Source: Campylobacter coli 76339
GTDB lineage: Bacteria > Campylobacterota > Campylobacteria > Campylobacterales > Campylobacteraceae
Assembly (NCBI GenBank): GCA_000470055.1
Contig: HG326877.1
Span: 1,067,661 to 1,131,660 of the forward strand
DNA length: 64,000 nt
Reading direction: 5' to 3'
Both the position numbers and the translations under genes were made by a program. Positions 9,723-18,853 of the stretch are shown piece by piece; position 1 is the stretch's first letter, and each line of letters opens with the position of its first letter. The notes beneath the pieces were generated by a model. That model was not told the DNA's origin. It did not search any database and worked only from the letters and a program-made list of their open reading frames with translations.

Positions 9723-10817
9723 ATGATAAAAAAATTAGAGCATTTAAAAAATATGCTGATTTCAAATTTTAAAGGCTTGGCTCTTACGGCTTTTATAGTA
9801 GTTTTTGCGATGTACCTTTCAAGTGTTCAAAGTATTAAAGATACAACCCATTTGGCAGCAGCTGCTTTTGCTATCATTATAGGAGCATTGCTTTCACCTT
9901 GGTTTTTTAAATACCAACATCATTTACAAGCAGGAGTGCATTTTAGCGCTAAAAAACTTTTAAGATTAGGTATTGTTTTATATGGTTTTAATATTACTTT
10001 AACCGAACTTTTAAGTGTGGGGCTTAAAGGATTTATGCTTTCTATGATAGTTATATTTTTCATTTTTACCTTATCTTTGATTATAGGTGTGAAGGTTTTT
10101 AAATTAGATAAAGAAACTTCTATGCTAGTAGGTGCTGGTAGTGCTATTTGTGGAGCAGCCGCTGTTTTAGCTTTAGAATCAAGCTTAAAAAGCGATCCAT
10201 TTAAAGGAATTTTAGCTGTTGGTACAGTGGTGATCTTTGGACTTGTTTTTATGTTTTTATATCCTATAGCCTTTTCTTTGGATCTTTTTCCTTATTTTAA
10301 TCAGCATGCTATGGGTGTATTTATGGGTGCAACTTTACATGAAGTAGCCAATGTTGCAGGAGCTGCTGAAATGGCAAAAGATATGGCAAATTTTGATCAA
10401 AGCGCTTCGAATGTTGCCGTTATTATAAAAATGATGAGAGTGATTTTGCTTGTGCCTTTTTTATTGATCGTAACTTATTTTTTTGCTAAAAACCAACATT
10501 CAAGCAATGGAAAAACAGCAAAAAGTATAAACATTCCTTATTTTGCATTTGCTTTTTTAGGGATGATTGTTATAAATACTTATTTGGCAAGCAAGCAAAC
10601 TTTTCTTGGAATTTCTACAAGTGATATTATATCTTTTGGAAAATTACTTTGTACTCTTTGTATTGTTTTTGCCATGGCGGCTTTAGGGCTTCAAATTGAC
10701 TTTAAAAAATTTTTAAAAAGTGGCTCAAGGGTTTTTGGTTTGGCTTTTGTTTTAGGAATTGTTTTAATTTTTGGAGGATATTTTTTAACTCTATCTTTTC
10801 AAGGGATACTTTGGTAA
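9723..10817 (+). CDS. YeiH/UPF0324-family putative sulfate exporter
   Basis: This 364-aa integral membrane protein has about ten predicted helices. It belongs to the YeiH (UPF0324, Cons_hypoth698) family, annotated as putative sulfate exporters. Family hallmarks are the inverted half repeats with glycine-rich segments: LGIVLYGFNITLTELL, GAGSAICGAAAVLA, and GATLHEVANVAGAA in the middle. Start is ATG 9723 after AAAAGGAGA. A hairpin with a T-run at 10822-10850 closes the unit, so it is probably monocistronic and under the divergent LysR regulator. The substrate is not established for this family in Campylobacter. Confidence 0.85.
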   Translation: MIKKLEHLKNMLISNFKGLALTAFIVVFAMYLSSVQSIKDTTHLAAAAFAIIIGALLSPWFFKYQHHLQAGVHFSAKKLLRLGIVLYGFNITLTELLSVGLKGFMLSMIVIFFIFTLSLIIGVKVFKLDKETSMLVGAGSAICGAAAVLALESSLKSDPFKGILAVGTVVIFGLVFMFLYPIAFSLDLFPYFNQHAMGVFMGATLHEVANVAGAAEMAKDMANFDQSASNVAVIIKMMRVILLVPFLLIVTYFFAKNQHSSNGKTAKSINIPYFAFAFLGMIVINTYLASKQTFLGISTSDIISFGKLLCTLCIVFAMAALGLQIDFKKFLKSGSRVFGLAFVLGIVLIFGGYFLTLSFQGILW

Positions 10818-10821
10818 TAAA

Positions 10822-10850
10822 AATTATTTTTTAGAAATAATTATTTTTTT
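10822..10850 (+). terminator. Intrinsic terminator after the YeiH-family gene
   Basis: AATTATTT (10822-10829) pairs perfectly with AAATAATT (10835-10842) around a five-base loop, followed by ATTTTTTT. The stem is AT-only, so strength is uncertain. It lies five bases after the transporter stop, before the candidate -10 of the next gene. Confidence 0.55.
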
Positions 10851-10862
10851 ATAAAAATATGC

Positions 10863-10868
10863 TATACT
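10863..10868 (+). promoter_or_regulatory. Candidate sigma-70 -10 box for the YceI-like gene
   Basis: TATGCTATACT contains TATACT at 10863-10868, preceded by a T/A-rich stretch, as in Campylobacter extended -10 promoters. It lies about 42 bases upstream of the ATG at 10911 and just after the terminator of the previous gene. Confidence 0.5.
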
Positions 10869-10910
10869 TTTTATGAAAATTAAATTTTTATTACAAAAAG
10901 GGGATAAAAA

Positions 10911-11483
10911 ATGAAAAAAATTATTTACAGTCTTGCAGCCTCTTTGGTGCTTGTAACGGGTTTAAGTGCTGTTTCTTTTAATCAAGACAGTTTAAAAGTT
11001 GGTTTTGAAGGATATAAAACCGAGAGTATGGTAGGGGTAGCTGGAGAATTTAAAGAAGTTAAATATAAATTTTCTAAAAATACCAATACTTTAGCAAGCT
11101 ATCTAAAAGGAGCGAGTGCTATAGTAAAACCAAGTAGTGCTTTCATGGGTGAGGGTAATGATGTTATTACAGATAATATCACTAAAGTATTTTTCCCTAA
11201 CTTGCTTGGAAATTCAGATATTAAAGTGGTTTTTAAAGATATAGTTGCAGGAGATAACAAAGGTGTAATTTCAGCTAGAGTAACTATCGATAAAAAAAGC
11301 ACACTGATACCTTTAAGCTACACTATAGAAAATGATAAATTTGTAGCTAAAGGACAGCTAGATCTACATACTTTTAAAAATAGCTCTCAAGCTTTAAAGG
11401 CTTTAAGTGATGCTGCACCAGGACATGGTGGAATTTCATGGCCATTAGTAGATATCGTTTTTAGTGCTGATGTAGTACAGTAA
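10911..11483 (+). CDS. YceI-like periplasmic lipid-binding protein
   Basis: This 190-aa secreted protein starts MKKIIYSLAASLVLVTGLSAVSF, a signal peptide with likely cleavage after LSA. The mature domain shows the YceI pattern of an extended lipocalin-like barrel: DSLKVGFEGYKTESMVGVAGEFKEVKYKF near the N-terminus, then DVITDNITKVFFPNLLGN. YceI proteins bind isoprenoid or polyisoprenoid lipids in the periplasm. It has its own candidate promoter and a strong terminator that lies within the 3' end of the convergent rsmG. Family assignment is good; ligand and role are unknown. Confidence 0.8.
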   Translation: MKKIIYSLAASLVLVTGLSAVSFNQDSLKVGFEGYKTESMVGVAGEFKEVKYKFSKNTNTLASYLKGASAIVKPSSAFMGEGNDVITDNITKVFFPNLLGNSDIKVVFKDIVAGDNKGVISARVTIDKKSTLIPLSYTIENDKFVAKGQLDLHTFKNSSQALKALSDAAPGHGGISWPLVDIVFSADVVQ

Positions 11484-12083
11484 TCACAAAGTGGTATTTA
11501 TACCACTTTGGATATTTTTTAAAATACAATATCTTCTTAAGCCATTTTCAAAAATATCATAATCTTTCAGTCCTTCCACTTCACCAAAAACTTCACTACC
11601 TTTCCAAAGTATAAAAATTGTTTTTTGATCGCTTATATTTAAACAAAGCTTCATTAAGGGTTTTACATCCATAAGAGCCCTTGAAGTGATGATATCTGCT
11701 TTAAAAACACTCTTGTAATTTTCAACTTTTTCTTTATGTATGGTTAAATTTGTTAAATCGCATTCTATTTTGATGCTTCTTAAAAATGCAGCTTTTTTTG
11801 GATTGGGTTCAAAAAGATGAAAATCACTTGGCAAGATAAAGGCTAAAAAAATAGCAGGAAAACCAGCGCCACTACCGATATCGACTATATTTTTTGCTTT
11901 AGAAAAATCAAAATATTTAAGAATTTCAATACTGTCTAAAATATTTTCATCTATATTTTTTAATTGGGTAAGATTATGAATACGGTTGAATTTATTTAGA
12001 AGCTCTTTATAGATTTTAAGCTTGGCTCTAAAATCTTCTTCGTTAAAATCAGATAAAATTAAATTTAAAAAATCCAAATTCAA
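11484..12083 (-). CDS. rsmG: 16S rRNA (guanine527-N7)-methyltransferase RsmG
   Basis: This 199-aa SAM-dependent methyltransferase modifies G527 of 16S rRNA (GidB/RsmG). Visible features are the SAM motif [18 protein letters not shown] (about residues 63-81), [14 protein letters not shown], and the [13 protein letters not shown] segment common to RsmG. The start is TTG 12083, overlapping the ribA TGA by four bases, so translation is probably coupled to ribA. Its last codons (QSGINTTL) and stop lie within the terminator hairpin of the convergent YceI gene. Confidence 0.93.
   Translation of the reverse strand: MNLDFLNLILSDFNEEDFRAKLKIYKELLNKFNRIHNLTQLKNIDENILDSIEILKYFDFSKAKNIVDIGSGAGFPAIFLAFILPSDFHLFEPNPKKAAFLRSIKIECDLTNLTIHKEKVENYKSVFKADIITSRALMDVKPLMKLCLNISDQKTIFILWKGSEVFGEVEGLKDYDIFENGLRRYCILKNIQSGINTTL
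11487..11520 (+). terminator. Strong intrinsic terminator overlapping the rsmG 3' end
   Basis: CAAAGTGGTA (11487-11496) and TACCACTTTG (11501-11510) form a perfect ten-base-pair stem with a four-base loop, followed by GATATTTTTT. It lies four bases after the YceI gene stop and codes for the last residues of rsmG on the other strand. Confidence 0.8.
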
Positions 12084-12640
12084 AATAAATGCCCCATTTG
12101 ATTTTGTTTTACCTCTAAATAATTTGCATTGAAACGATTAGGATTTATAAGTATAGGAACACGCGCCATAATCTTATCTTGTATAGAATGAATTTTTTGT
12201 GGATTGTTGGTAAGTAAATTAACCTTAGAAATTTTATAATGTTTTAGTATAAATTCCACTATTTCATAAGTTCTTTCATCCGCTTTAAAACCCAATTGAT
12301 GATTAGCCTTTATAGTATCAAAACCTTTATCTTGTAAAGCATAGGCATTGACTTTATTAAAAAGTCCGATTCCACGTCCTTCTTGTCTTAGGTAAATTAC
12401 CATTCCGCCATGTTTTTCTATATATTTTAATGAAAATTCAAGTTGTTCTCCGCAATCGCATTTTAAGCTTCCTAAAGCATCCCCCGTTAAACATTCTGAA
12501 TGAATTCTTAAATTTAGGATATCTTGTGGAGTATTTTTAAATATGCATAAATGTTCTTTTTCTCCTTCTTTGAAGCTTTGAATTTGAAAACTACCCCATT
12601 TGCTAGGTAGATTTGCAATTTCTGAAATTTTTATATTCAT
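12080..12640 (-). CDS. ribA: GTP cyclohydrolase II
   Basis: This 186-aa RibA opens the GTP ring in the first step of riboflavin synthesis, releasing formate and pyrophosphate. The zinc ligands are seen in [21 protein letters not shown], followed by the catalytic and GTP-binding segment [11 protein letters not shown] and later [10 protein letters not shown]. It is a stand-alone GCHII, not a RibBA fusion, and the length is normal (about 190). The start is ATG 12640. It overlaps rsmG downstream and is divergent from hemB, with only 56 bp holding both promoters. No FMN riboswitch could fit in that gap. Confidence 0.95.
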   Translation of the reverse strand: MNIKISEIANLPSKWGSFQIQSFKEGEKEHLCIFKNTPQDILNLRIHSECLTGDALGSLKCDCGEQLEFSLKYIEKHGGMVIYLRQEGRGIGLFNKVNAYALQDKGFDTIKANHQLGFKADERTYEIVEFILKHYKISKVNLLTNNPQKIHSIQDKIMARVPILINPNRFNANYLEVKQNQMGHLF

Positions 12641-12696
12641 TTACTACTCTTTATAATCAAAATTATGATAACATTGTAGCAAAAAAAGGACAAAAA

Positions 12697-13680
12697 ATGT
12701 TTAAAAGATTCCGAAGGCTTAGGCTTAATGAGAATTTAAGATCTATGGTAAGAGAACACACTCTTAGTGTAAATGATCTTATTTATCCTCTTTTTGTTGT
12801 AAATGGCAAAGGAATTAAAAAAGAAATTTCATCTATGCCTGATGTATTTCAAATGAGTTTAGATGAAATTTTAAAAGAATGTAAAATCATAAGCGAACTC
12901 GGTATAAAAGCGATTATTCTTTTTGGTGTTCTTGAAAATGATAAAAAAGATAGCTGCGGAAGTGATGCGATGGATGATGAGGGGCTTATTGCAAGAAGTA
13001 TAAGAGAGATAAAAAAAGAATTTCCAAATCTTTTTATTATCAGCGATCTCTGCTTTTGTGAATATACAGATCATGGGCATTGTGGAATAATTGATCCTAA
13101 AACTAAAAGCGTAGATAATGACGCAACTTTAGAAATTTCAGCCAAGCAAGCCTTAGTCCATGCAAGAGCAGGGGTTGATATGATAGCACCTAGCGGGATG
13201 ATGGATGGTATTATAGAAACCTTGCGTAAAGCTTTAGATGAGGAAGGTTTTGAAAATTTACCTATAATGGCATATTCTACTAAATTTGCTTCAAGTTATT
13301 ATGGTCCATTTCGTGATGTAGCAGATTCAACGCCAAGTTATGGAGATAGAAAAAGCTATCAAATGGATTTTGCAAATGGAAAAGAAGCTTTAGAAGAAAG
13401 CTTAGAAGATGAAGCACAAGGAGCGGATATTTTAATGGTAAAACCCGCTTTAGCTTATCTTGATGTGGTGAAAGAAATTTCACTTCATTCTAATTTGCCT
13501 TTGTGTGTTTATAATGTGAGCGGTGAGTATGCTATGCTAAAAGTAGCGGGTCGTGCAGGGGTGATTGATTATGAAAAAGTTTTATATGAAACAATGATAG
13601 CCTTTAAAAGGGCGGGTGCAAAGCTGATTATCACTTATCACGCTAAAGAATTAGCCAAAATGTTAAAAGGAGAAAAATGA
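12697..13680 (+). CDS. hemB: Delta-aminolevulinic acid dehydratase (porphobilinogen synthase), zinc type
   Basis: This 327-aa HemB condenses two 5-aminolevulinates to porphobilinogen in haem synthesis. The metal site shows Cys119, Cys121 and Cys129 in [14 protein letters not shown], the three-cysteine zinc form rather than the aspartate (magnesium) form. The Schiff-base lysine lies in [11 protein letters not shown]. The start is ATG 12697, six bases after AAAAAAAGGA (12681-12690). A longer frame from 12613 would overlap the divergent ribA start and has no support. The last four bases overlap the argF ATG, so argF is likely translationally coupled. Confidence 0.95.
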   Translation: MFKRFRRLRLNENLRSMVREHTLSVNDLIYPLFVVNGKGIKKEISSMPDVFQMSLDEILKECKIISELGIKAIILFGVLENDKKDSCGSDAMDDEGLIARSIREIKKEFPNLFIISDLCFCEYTDHGHCGIIDPKTKSVDNDATLEISAKQALVHARAGVDMIAPSGMMDGIIETLRKALDEEGFENLPIMAYSTKFASSYYGPFRDVADSTPSYGDRKSYQMDFANGKEALEESLEDEAQGADILMVKPALAYLDVVKEISLHSNLPLCVYNVSGEYAMLKVAGRAGVIDYEKVLYETMIAFKRAGAKLIITYHAKELAKMLKGEK

Positions 13681-14588
13681 GACATTTTTTAACACTAAGA
13701 GACTTTTCTAAATATGAAATTTTAAGCCTTGTAGAGCATGCAAGTGAGCTTAAAAAAAATCCTAAAAAGCTTTTACAAGATAAAACTTTAGCAATGATTT
13801 TTGAAAAAAACTCCACAAGAACTAGAATGGCTTTTGAGCTTGCTATCACAGAACTTGGTGGAAAGGCTTTATTTTTAAGCAGTAATGATTTGCAATTAAG
13901 CCGAGGTGAGCCTATAAAAGACACGGCTAGAGTGATTGGGGCTATGGTTGATTTTGTGATGATGAGAGTAAATAAGCATGAAAGTTTAGTAGAATTTGCA
14001 AAATACTCCAAAGCTCCGGTTATCAACGCTTTAAGTGAGCTTTATCATCCAACGCAGGTTTTAGGGGATTTACTAACTATAAAAGAATGTGGCAAAATGC
14101 AAGATGATGTAGCTAAAGTAGCCTTTGTAGGTGATAGTAATAATATGTGCAATTCTTGGCTTGTTACAGCTGCAATTTTGGGATTTGACTTTAGTGTTGC
14201 ATTACCAAAAAATTACGAAATCAATAGCGAAATTTTAGAATTTGCCAAAGAAAAAGCAAAAATTTCAGGAGCAAAAATCCTTTTAACTCATGATAAATTT
14301 GAAGCTATGAAAGGCAAAGATGTAGTTATTACCGATACTTGGGTTTCTATGGGTGAAGAGAGCGAAAAAGAAAAGAAAATTAAAGATTTTGATGGCTTTA
14401 TTATTGATGAAGAGGCTATGAATGCGGCAAATCAAGATGCTATTTTATTGCACTGCTTACCTGCCTATAGGGGTTATGAAGTAAGCGAAGAAAGCTTTGA
14501 AAAGCATTCAAAAGTGATTTTTGAAGAAGCAAGAAATCGCCTTTATGTGGTAAAAGCCTTGCTTTGCTTTTTAGATAAGGAAAAATAA
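13677..14588 (+). CDS. argF: Ornithine carbamoyltransferase
   Basis: This 303-aa carbamoyltransferase makes citrulline from ornithine and carbamoyl phosphate in arginine synthesis. The carbamoyl-phosphate motif is STRTR (in [13 protein letters not shown]). HPTQVLGDL follows, then the ornithine loop region DTWVSMGEE, and the C-terminal HCLPAYRG, the ornithine-specific cysteine motif. The ATGA overlap with hemB places it in a hemB-led operon. The next arginine gene here, argH, lies about 20 kb away, so the pathway is dispersed. Confidence 0.95.
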   Translation: MRHFLTLRDFSKYEILSLVEHASELKKNPKKLLQDKTLAMIFEKNSTRTRMAFELAITELGGKALFLSSNDLQLSRGEPIKDTARVIGAMVDFVMMRVNKHESLVEFAKYSKAPVINALSELYHPTQVLGDLLTIKECGKMQDDVAKVAFVGDSNNMCNSWLVTAAILGFDFSVALPKNYEINSEILEFAKEKAKISGAKILLTHDKFEAMKGKDVVITDTWVSMGEESEKEKKIKDFDGFIIDEEAMNAANQDAILLHCLPAYRGYEVSEESFEKHSKVIFEEARNRLYVVKALLCFLDKEK

Positions 14589-14637
14589 GATTTTATATAA
14601 TTTCATAAGTTAGAGAAGATAGGATAAGGAGTTTTTA

Positions 14638-15129
14638 GTGAAAGAACTTGAAAAATATAGCAATTGCTTAAAACGTATCGATGAATTTAGCCAAAATTTA
14701 GGCATGAAAAAAGAAGATAGAGCTATATTTGAAATGAAGCAAAGTGAGAATGAAAACGAAAAATGCCTGATACTTAAAAACGGTAGTTTTGATTCTCCTG
14801 AACCTTGGTTTATAATGGATGAAAATGATCAAATTCATACACTTGTTTCTTTAAACAGTCTTAAAAATATTTTAGAGAATTTAAAACAAACTCAAAAAGA
14901 GAATTTCGAACTTCGCCTCGAAAAAGCGATTTATCAGCAAATTCCTATTGATTTTAGCGATGTGTGGATAGTGGCAATGGATGAGATAAAACGCAAGGCG
15001 CAAGAGGGTGTTATGGAGATCAGTATTGATCTTGAAAAATTACTTGCAGATATCAAAAAAGAACATCCAAATTTATTTGTAGATATGCAAGCCATGGTAG
15101 AAAGGGTAAAAAATAATGAGAGATTATAA
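14638..15129 (+). CDS. DUF2603 (UPF0763)-like conserved protein, unknown function
   Basis: This is a 163-aa soluble, charged protein with no signal or membrane segment. I believe it belongs to the epsilonproteobacterial DUF2603/UPF0763 family but cannot verify this without a search. The central part has SPEPWFIMDENDQIHTLVSLNSLKNILENLKQTQKENFELRLEKAI, followed by a C-terminal helix-rich stretch. The start is GTG 14638 after AGGATAAGGA (14621-14630). It overlaps hemN by 14 bases, which suggests coupled expression. Function is unknown. Confidence 0.7.
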   Translation: MKELEKYSNCLKRIDEFSQNLGMKKEDRAIFEMKQSENENEKCLILKNGSFDSPEPWFIMDENDQIHTLVSLNSLKNILENLKQTQKENFELRLEKAIYQQIPIDFSDVWIVAMDEIKRKAQEGVMEISIDLEKLLADIKKEHPNLFVDMQAMVERVKNNERL

Positions 15130-16471
15130 AGCTTTTGTGAAATATTCTAAGGCGGGGCCACGTTATACTTCTTATCCTACCGCAGTGGAATTTAACACAA
15201 ATTTTAAATACGAAGAATATATAGAAATTTTAAAAAAGCAAAACAAAGCTTTATCGCTTTATTTTCATTTGCCTTTTTGTAGGAGTGCTTGTTATTTTTG
15301 TGGCTGTAATGTTATTTATACTGCCAAAGAAGAAAGCAAGGAGAGATATTTAAAATATCTTTTTCAAGAACTTGATATTTTAAGCACTATTATAGATACC
15401 AAAAGAGAAGTGGTGCAAATGCACTTTGGTGGTGGAACACCTACTTTTTTTAGCGCTAAACAGCTAGAAAGTTTGATTTTAAAAATTAAATCCGTTTTTA
15501 GAAATTTTGCTAAAGATGCTGAAATCAGTTGTGAAATTGATCCGCGTTTTTTAAACGAAGAGCAAGCTGATGTTTTAACCAAAAATGGTTTTAATCGTAT
15601 CAGTTTTGGGGTGCAAGATTTTGATGAAAGAGTGCAAAAAGAAATTCATAGAATTCAACCCTTTGAACTAACGCAAAATGCTTTAAAATTAGTAAGAGAT
15701 AGAGGGATAAAATCTGTCAATATGGATTTGATCTACGGTCTGCCTTTTCAAAGTTTGCAAAGTTTTGCTAAAACTTTAGAAAAAGCTATGCTTTTAAATC
15801 CGGATCGTTTGGCTATTTTTAATTACGCTCATGTGCCTTGGCTGAAGAAAAATATGAGAAAATTTGATGAAAATACTTTGCCAAGTCCTGATGTCAAGCT
15901 TGAAATTTTGGAATTTTGTGAGAAATTTTTGACTCAAAATGGTTATAAAATGATAGGTATGGATCATTTTGCCAAAGAAGAAGATGAGCTTTTTAAAGCT
16001 TTGGAAAATGGGACTTTGCATAGGAATTTTCAAGGCTATACTACCAAGGGTGGTGCGGATTTGATCGGCATAGGACTTACTAGTATAGGAGAAGGACAAA
16101 GTCACTATGCACAAAATTTTAAAGATATGCCAAGCTACGAAGCTGCGATTAGCGAGGGGAGATTGCCTTTTGAAAGAGGGGTTAAATTAAGCTATGATGA
16201 TGAGCTTAGAAAAGCTGTAATTATGGATTTGATGGCAAATTTTAGACTAGATATTAAAGCCATAGAGAAAGAATTTAAAATCAATTTTAAAGAGTATTTT
16301 AAAGAGGATTTAAAAGCTCTGGAAGAATACAAAGAATTTATTGACTTAAATGAAAACTTTATTTTAGTAAATGAAACGGGTGTTTTGCTGATACGAAATA
16401 TAGCTATGTGTTTTGATGCTTATATGAAAAATATAAGCGAAGATAAAAAAGTCTTTTCTAAAACAGTTTAA
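15116..16471 (+). CDS. hemN: Oxygen-independent coproporphyrinogen III oxidase
   Basis: This 451-aa radical SAM enzyme decarboxylates coproporphyrinogen III to protoporphyrinogen IX without oxygen. The motif CRSACYFCGC carries the 4Fe-4S cysteines 55, 59 and 62 plus the HemN-typical extra cysteine (64), which separates true HemN from HemW-like proteins. VQMHFGGGTPTFFS and SVNMDLIYGLPFQ are also family segments, and the C-terminal HemN domain is present. It starts at ATG 15116 inside the upstream gene. With hemB in the same run, this forms a haem-synthesis cluster. Confidence 0.94.
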   Translation: MRDYKAFVKYSKAGPRYTSYPTAVEFNTNFKYEEYIEILKKQNKALSLYFHLPFCRSACYFCGCNVIYTAKEESKERYLKYLFQELDILSTIIDTKREVVQMHFGGGTPTFFSAKQLESLILKIKSVFRNFAKDAEISCEIDPRFLNEEQADVLTKNGFNRISFGVQDFDERVQKEIHRIQPFELTQNALKLVRDRGIKSVNMDLIYGLPFQSLQSFAKTLEKAMLLNPDRLAIFNYAHVPWLKKNMRKFDENTLPSPDVKLEILEFCEKFLTQNGYKMIGMDHFAKEEDELFKALENGTLHRNFQGYTTKGGADLIGIGLTSIGEGQSHYAQNFKDMPSYEAAISEGRLPFERGVKLSYDDELRKAVIMDLMANFRLDIKAIEKEFKINFKEYFKEDLKALEEYKEFIDLNENFILVNETGVLLIRNIAMCFDAYMKNISEDKKVFSKTV

Positions 16472-16481
16472 TGGGGTGATG

Positions 16482-17747
16482 ATGAATTTTGGTCAAATAA
16501 GTGATGCTTGTGTTAAATGCGGAAAATGTATACCAGTTTGTACCATCCATGAAGTAAATCGTGATGAAACTACAAGTCCTAGGGGTTTTTTAGATCTTTT
16601 GGCAGCTTATAAGGAAGAAAAACTAGAGCTAAACAAAGAGGCTAAAAAGATTTTTGAATCCTGTTTTTTGTGTACCAATTGCGTCGAAGTTTGCCCGAGT
16701 AAATTAAGAGTGGATAATGCCATCGAAGAAGTGCGCTATGATATAGCTAAAAAATTCGGTATAGCATGGTATAAAAAGATTATCTTCTTTTTCCTAAGAA
16801 GGCGTAAAATTTTAGATTTAGCTGCAAAATTAGGCTATGTGTTTCAAAGCTGTGCTTTTAAAATTCAAGGTCAAGGTAAAAATGTAGGCATGAAGGCTAA
16901 ATTTTCTATGCCTTTTGTTAAAAAAGGAAGATTGCTTACAAGTTTTAATAAAAAAAGTTTTTTAAATTCAAACCCTGATTTTATTGACAATGGTGGAGAA
17001 AAAACTATAGGCTTTTTTGTGGGTTGCTTGGCAAATTATTTTTATATAGATACAGCTAATGCTGTGCTTAAGATCGCAAAAGAAGTAAAAATCAATGTAG
17101 ATTTAATGAAAGAGCAAGTTTGTTGTGGCGCACCGCAATTTTTTACAGGTGATTTTAAAAGTGTTGAAATTTTGGCTAAAAAAAATATAGAATATTTTGA
17201 AAAAAAACTAGAAAAACTGGATGCTATTATCATCCCTGAGGCAACTTGCTCGGCAATGTTGAAAATCGATTTAGAACATTTTTTTAATATGCAAAATGAG
17301 CCAGAGTGGGCTAAAAGAGCCCAAAAGATTTCTTCTCATATTTATATGGCTAGCGAGTATTTTTATAAATTTACAAGCTTGAAAGAGCTTTTAGAAAGCA
17401 AGAAAAAGCTTAATTATAGCATTACTTATCATGATCCTTGTCATGCAAGAAAAATGCAAGGAGTTTTTAAAGAACCTAGAGAGCTTTTAAAGGCAAATTA
17501 TCATTTTGTCGAAATGAGTGATTCTAATACATGCTGTGGTTTTGGCGGAGTAAGTATGCAAACAGATTATTATGATAGATCCTTGAATGTAGGGCTTAAA
17601 AAAGCAAGTATGATTGATGAAAGCAAGGCTTGTGTAGTCAGTGCTGAATGTTCTGCATGCAGGATGCAAATTTCAAACGCTTTGGAGCAAAATTCTAGTA
17701 AAGCGATTTTTGAAAGTCCTTTGGAGCTTATAGCGAAAGCTTTATAG
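16482..17747 (+). CDS. GlcF/LutA-like (Fe-S)-binding oxidoreductase subunit
   Basis: This is a ferredoxin-like protein of about 420 aa with two N-terminal 4Fe-4S motifs, CVKCGKCIPVC and CFLCTNCVEVCPS. Two cysteine-rich CCG domains follow, ending in QVCCGAPQFFTGD and NTCCGFGGVSMQTDY. That plan matches the iron-sulfur subunit of glycolate oxidase (GlcF), LutA and heterodisulfide reductase-like proteins, which pass electrons from a flavoprotein. No flavoprotein partner lies beside it. The start is ambiguous among GTG 16476, ATG 16479 and ATG 16482; the GGGGTG just upstream favours the last. Substrate is unknown. Confidence 0.82.
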   Translation: MNFGQISDACVKCGKCIPVCTIHEVNRDETTSPRGFLDLLAAYKEEKLELNKEAKKIFESCFLCTNCVEVCPSKLRVDNAIEEVRYDIAKKFGIAWYKKIIFFFLRRRKILDLAAKLGYVFQSCAFKIQGQGKNVGMKAKFSMPFVKKGRLLTSFNKKSFLNSNPDFIDNGGEKTIGFFVGCLANYFYIDTANAVLKIAKEVKINVDLMKEQVCCGAPQFFTGDFKSVEILAKKNIEYFEKKLEKLDAIIIPEATCSAMLKIDLEHFFNMQNEPEWAKRAQKISSHIYMASEYFYKFTSLKELLESKKKLNYSITYHDPCHARKMQGVFKEPRELLKANYHFVEMSDSNTCCGFGGVSMQTDYYDRSLNVGLKKASMIDESKACVVSAECSACRMQISNALEQNSSKAIFESPLELIAKAL

Positions 17748-18497
17748 ATGAAAATAATTTTTCAAGGTAAAAGCGATGAGTATGAAATAGAAAAATCGTA
17801 TTTTTGCAATAGGGCGTTTATAGTTAAAGATAAAATTCCCAATCGAGATAAGATTGATTTTGTAAGCGATAATATAACGCTTTTAGAATTTAGCGATCAT
17901 AGCTTTGAATTTGATGAAATTTTAAAATGCTTACATGATGAAAATGAAGAAAATACTATCATAGTTGAGGAAATTTTTGTAAAAAATACAACAAATCAAA
18001 TAGAGCAAGATAAAGAGTTAAGTCATTCACTTTTAGAAATAAAAGTCGATGAAACTCCTAAAAACAATATAAAATTTACCCCATTTAATGCTTTTTCAAG
18101 AATCTTTAATAAAGACTGTTTTGTTTTTATATCAAATAATTGCAAGCAAAAAGAAAGCATAAGTGTGGAAAAAAATCAAAAGTTGAATATTTTCGAAACA
18201 TTGAAAATTGAAGACTTGGATACTAGTTTTGCAAAGATTGAAATTGTAGATTATGATGCTGATAATGATAGTATGAATTTTGATCTTGATGCTTTTCCTA
18301 GCGGGGCAAGTTATAAGTATGGAATTTCTCAAAATACTATGTATATAATTTTGCAAGGAAAAATGTCTAGTTTTTCATTGCTTAATTTTTTAAAAAGTTT
18401 TGTTTATAAAAATAAAAAAGAGCTAGCTCGTGAAAAGACATTTGTTTTGACACTAAATCACAAACCAGCTTATGAGCTTAAAGCTTCTTTTATTTGA
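17748..18497 (+). CDS. Conserved protein of unknown function (Cj0990-like)
   Basis: This 249-aa protein is not recognised as a known family. It is rich in acidic and asparagine residues, has no signal peptide or transmembrane helix, and has short strands near the N-terminus (KIIFQGKSDEYEIEKSYF). A middle low-complexity part follows, then a C-terminal hydrophobic stretch (NTMYIILQGKMSSFSLLNFLKSFVYKN). The ATG follows the FeS-protein stop with no gap, so it is in the same operon. By position it corresponds to Cj0990c. Function is unknown. Confidence 0.7.
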   Translation: MKIIFQGKSDEYEIEKSYFCNRAFIVKDKIPNRDKIDFVSDNITLLEFSDHSFEFDEILKCLHDENEENTIIVEEIFVKNTTNQIEQDKELSHSLLEIKVDETPKNNIKFTPFNAFSRIFNKDCFVFISNNCKQKESISVEKNQKLNIFETLKIEDLDTSFAKIEIVDYDADNDSMNFDLDAFPSGASYKYGISQNTMYIILQGKMSSFSLLNFLKSFVYKNKKELAREKTFVLTLNHKPAYELKASFI

Positions 18498-18499
18498 AA

Positions 18500-18703
18500 T
18501 TATTTATTGATATTTTCAATATCGGAGCGATTTCTTTCAATCAAAGAGCGATTGTTTTGAGTAATGTTTTTAAGCTCGTTGATTTCCTCTTTTATATTTT
18601 GTATACTTTGCGTCAAAAGCTCGAGTTTTTTCTCATAGCGCATGATAAGCATAAATACAATAAATAAAAATACAATAATCAAAAATACAAAAAAATACTG
18701 CAC
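18500..18703 (-). CDS. Small membrane-anchored coiled-coil protein
   Basis: This is a 67-aa protein with one N-terminal transmembrane helix (YFFVFLIIVFLFIVFMLIM, about residues 3-21). A charged, probably cytoplasmic coiled coil follows (YEKKLELLTQSIQNIKEEINEL onward). RBS-like AGGAGA precedes the ATG at 18703. It converges on the previous gene with a 2-bp gap. It resembles septation or phage-shock style small anchors in plan only, and function is unknown. It is the last gene before the point where C. jejuni has extra genes including hipO. Confidence 0.72.
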   Translation of the reverse strand: MQYFFVFLIIVFLFIVFMLIMRYEKKLELLTQSIQNIKEEINELKNITQNNRSLIERNRSDIENINK

Positions 18704-18853
18704 TTGTTCTCCTTTGTTCTTGTTTATAATACTATAATAATTTTCTTAAAAAGAGATGATTTTAGCTATTAATTTTTAATTTTGTAAAATCAAATACAAC
18801 AAAACAAATCTTTTTTAGATTTTTTTATTTAAAGTAAAAATTGTACTTGAAAA

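Noticed and set aside
9418-9726. 102-aa open frame on the + strand across the LysR start
   Set aside because: Shadow of the LysR helix-turn-helix plus the divergent promoter region; ends at the YeiH start without any domain.
12613-12696. Longer N-terminus for HemB
   Set aside because: The extension would overlap the divergent ribA start and lacks an RBS; ATG 12697 has AAAAAAAGGA six bases upstream and matches the known HemB start (FKRFRRLR).
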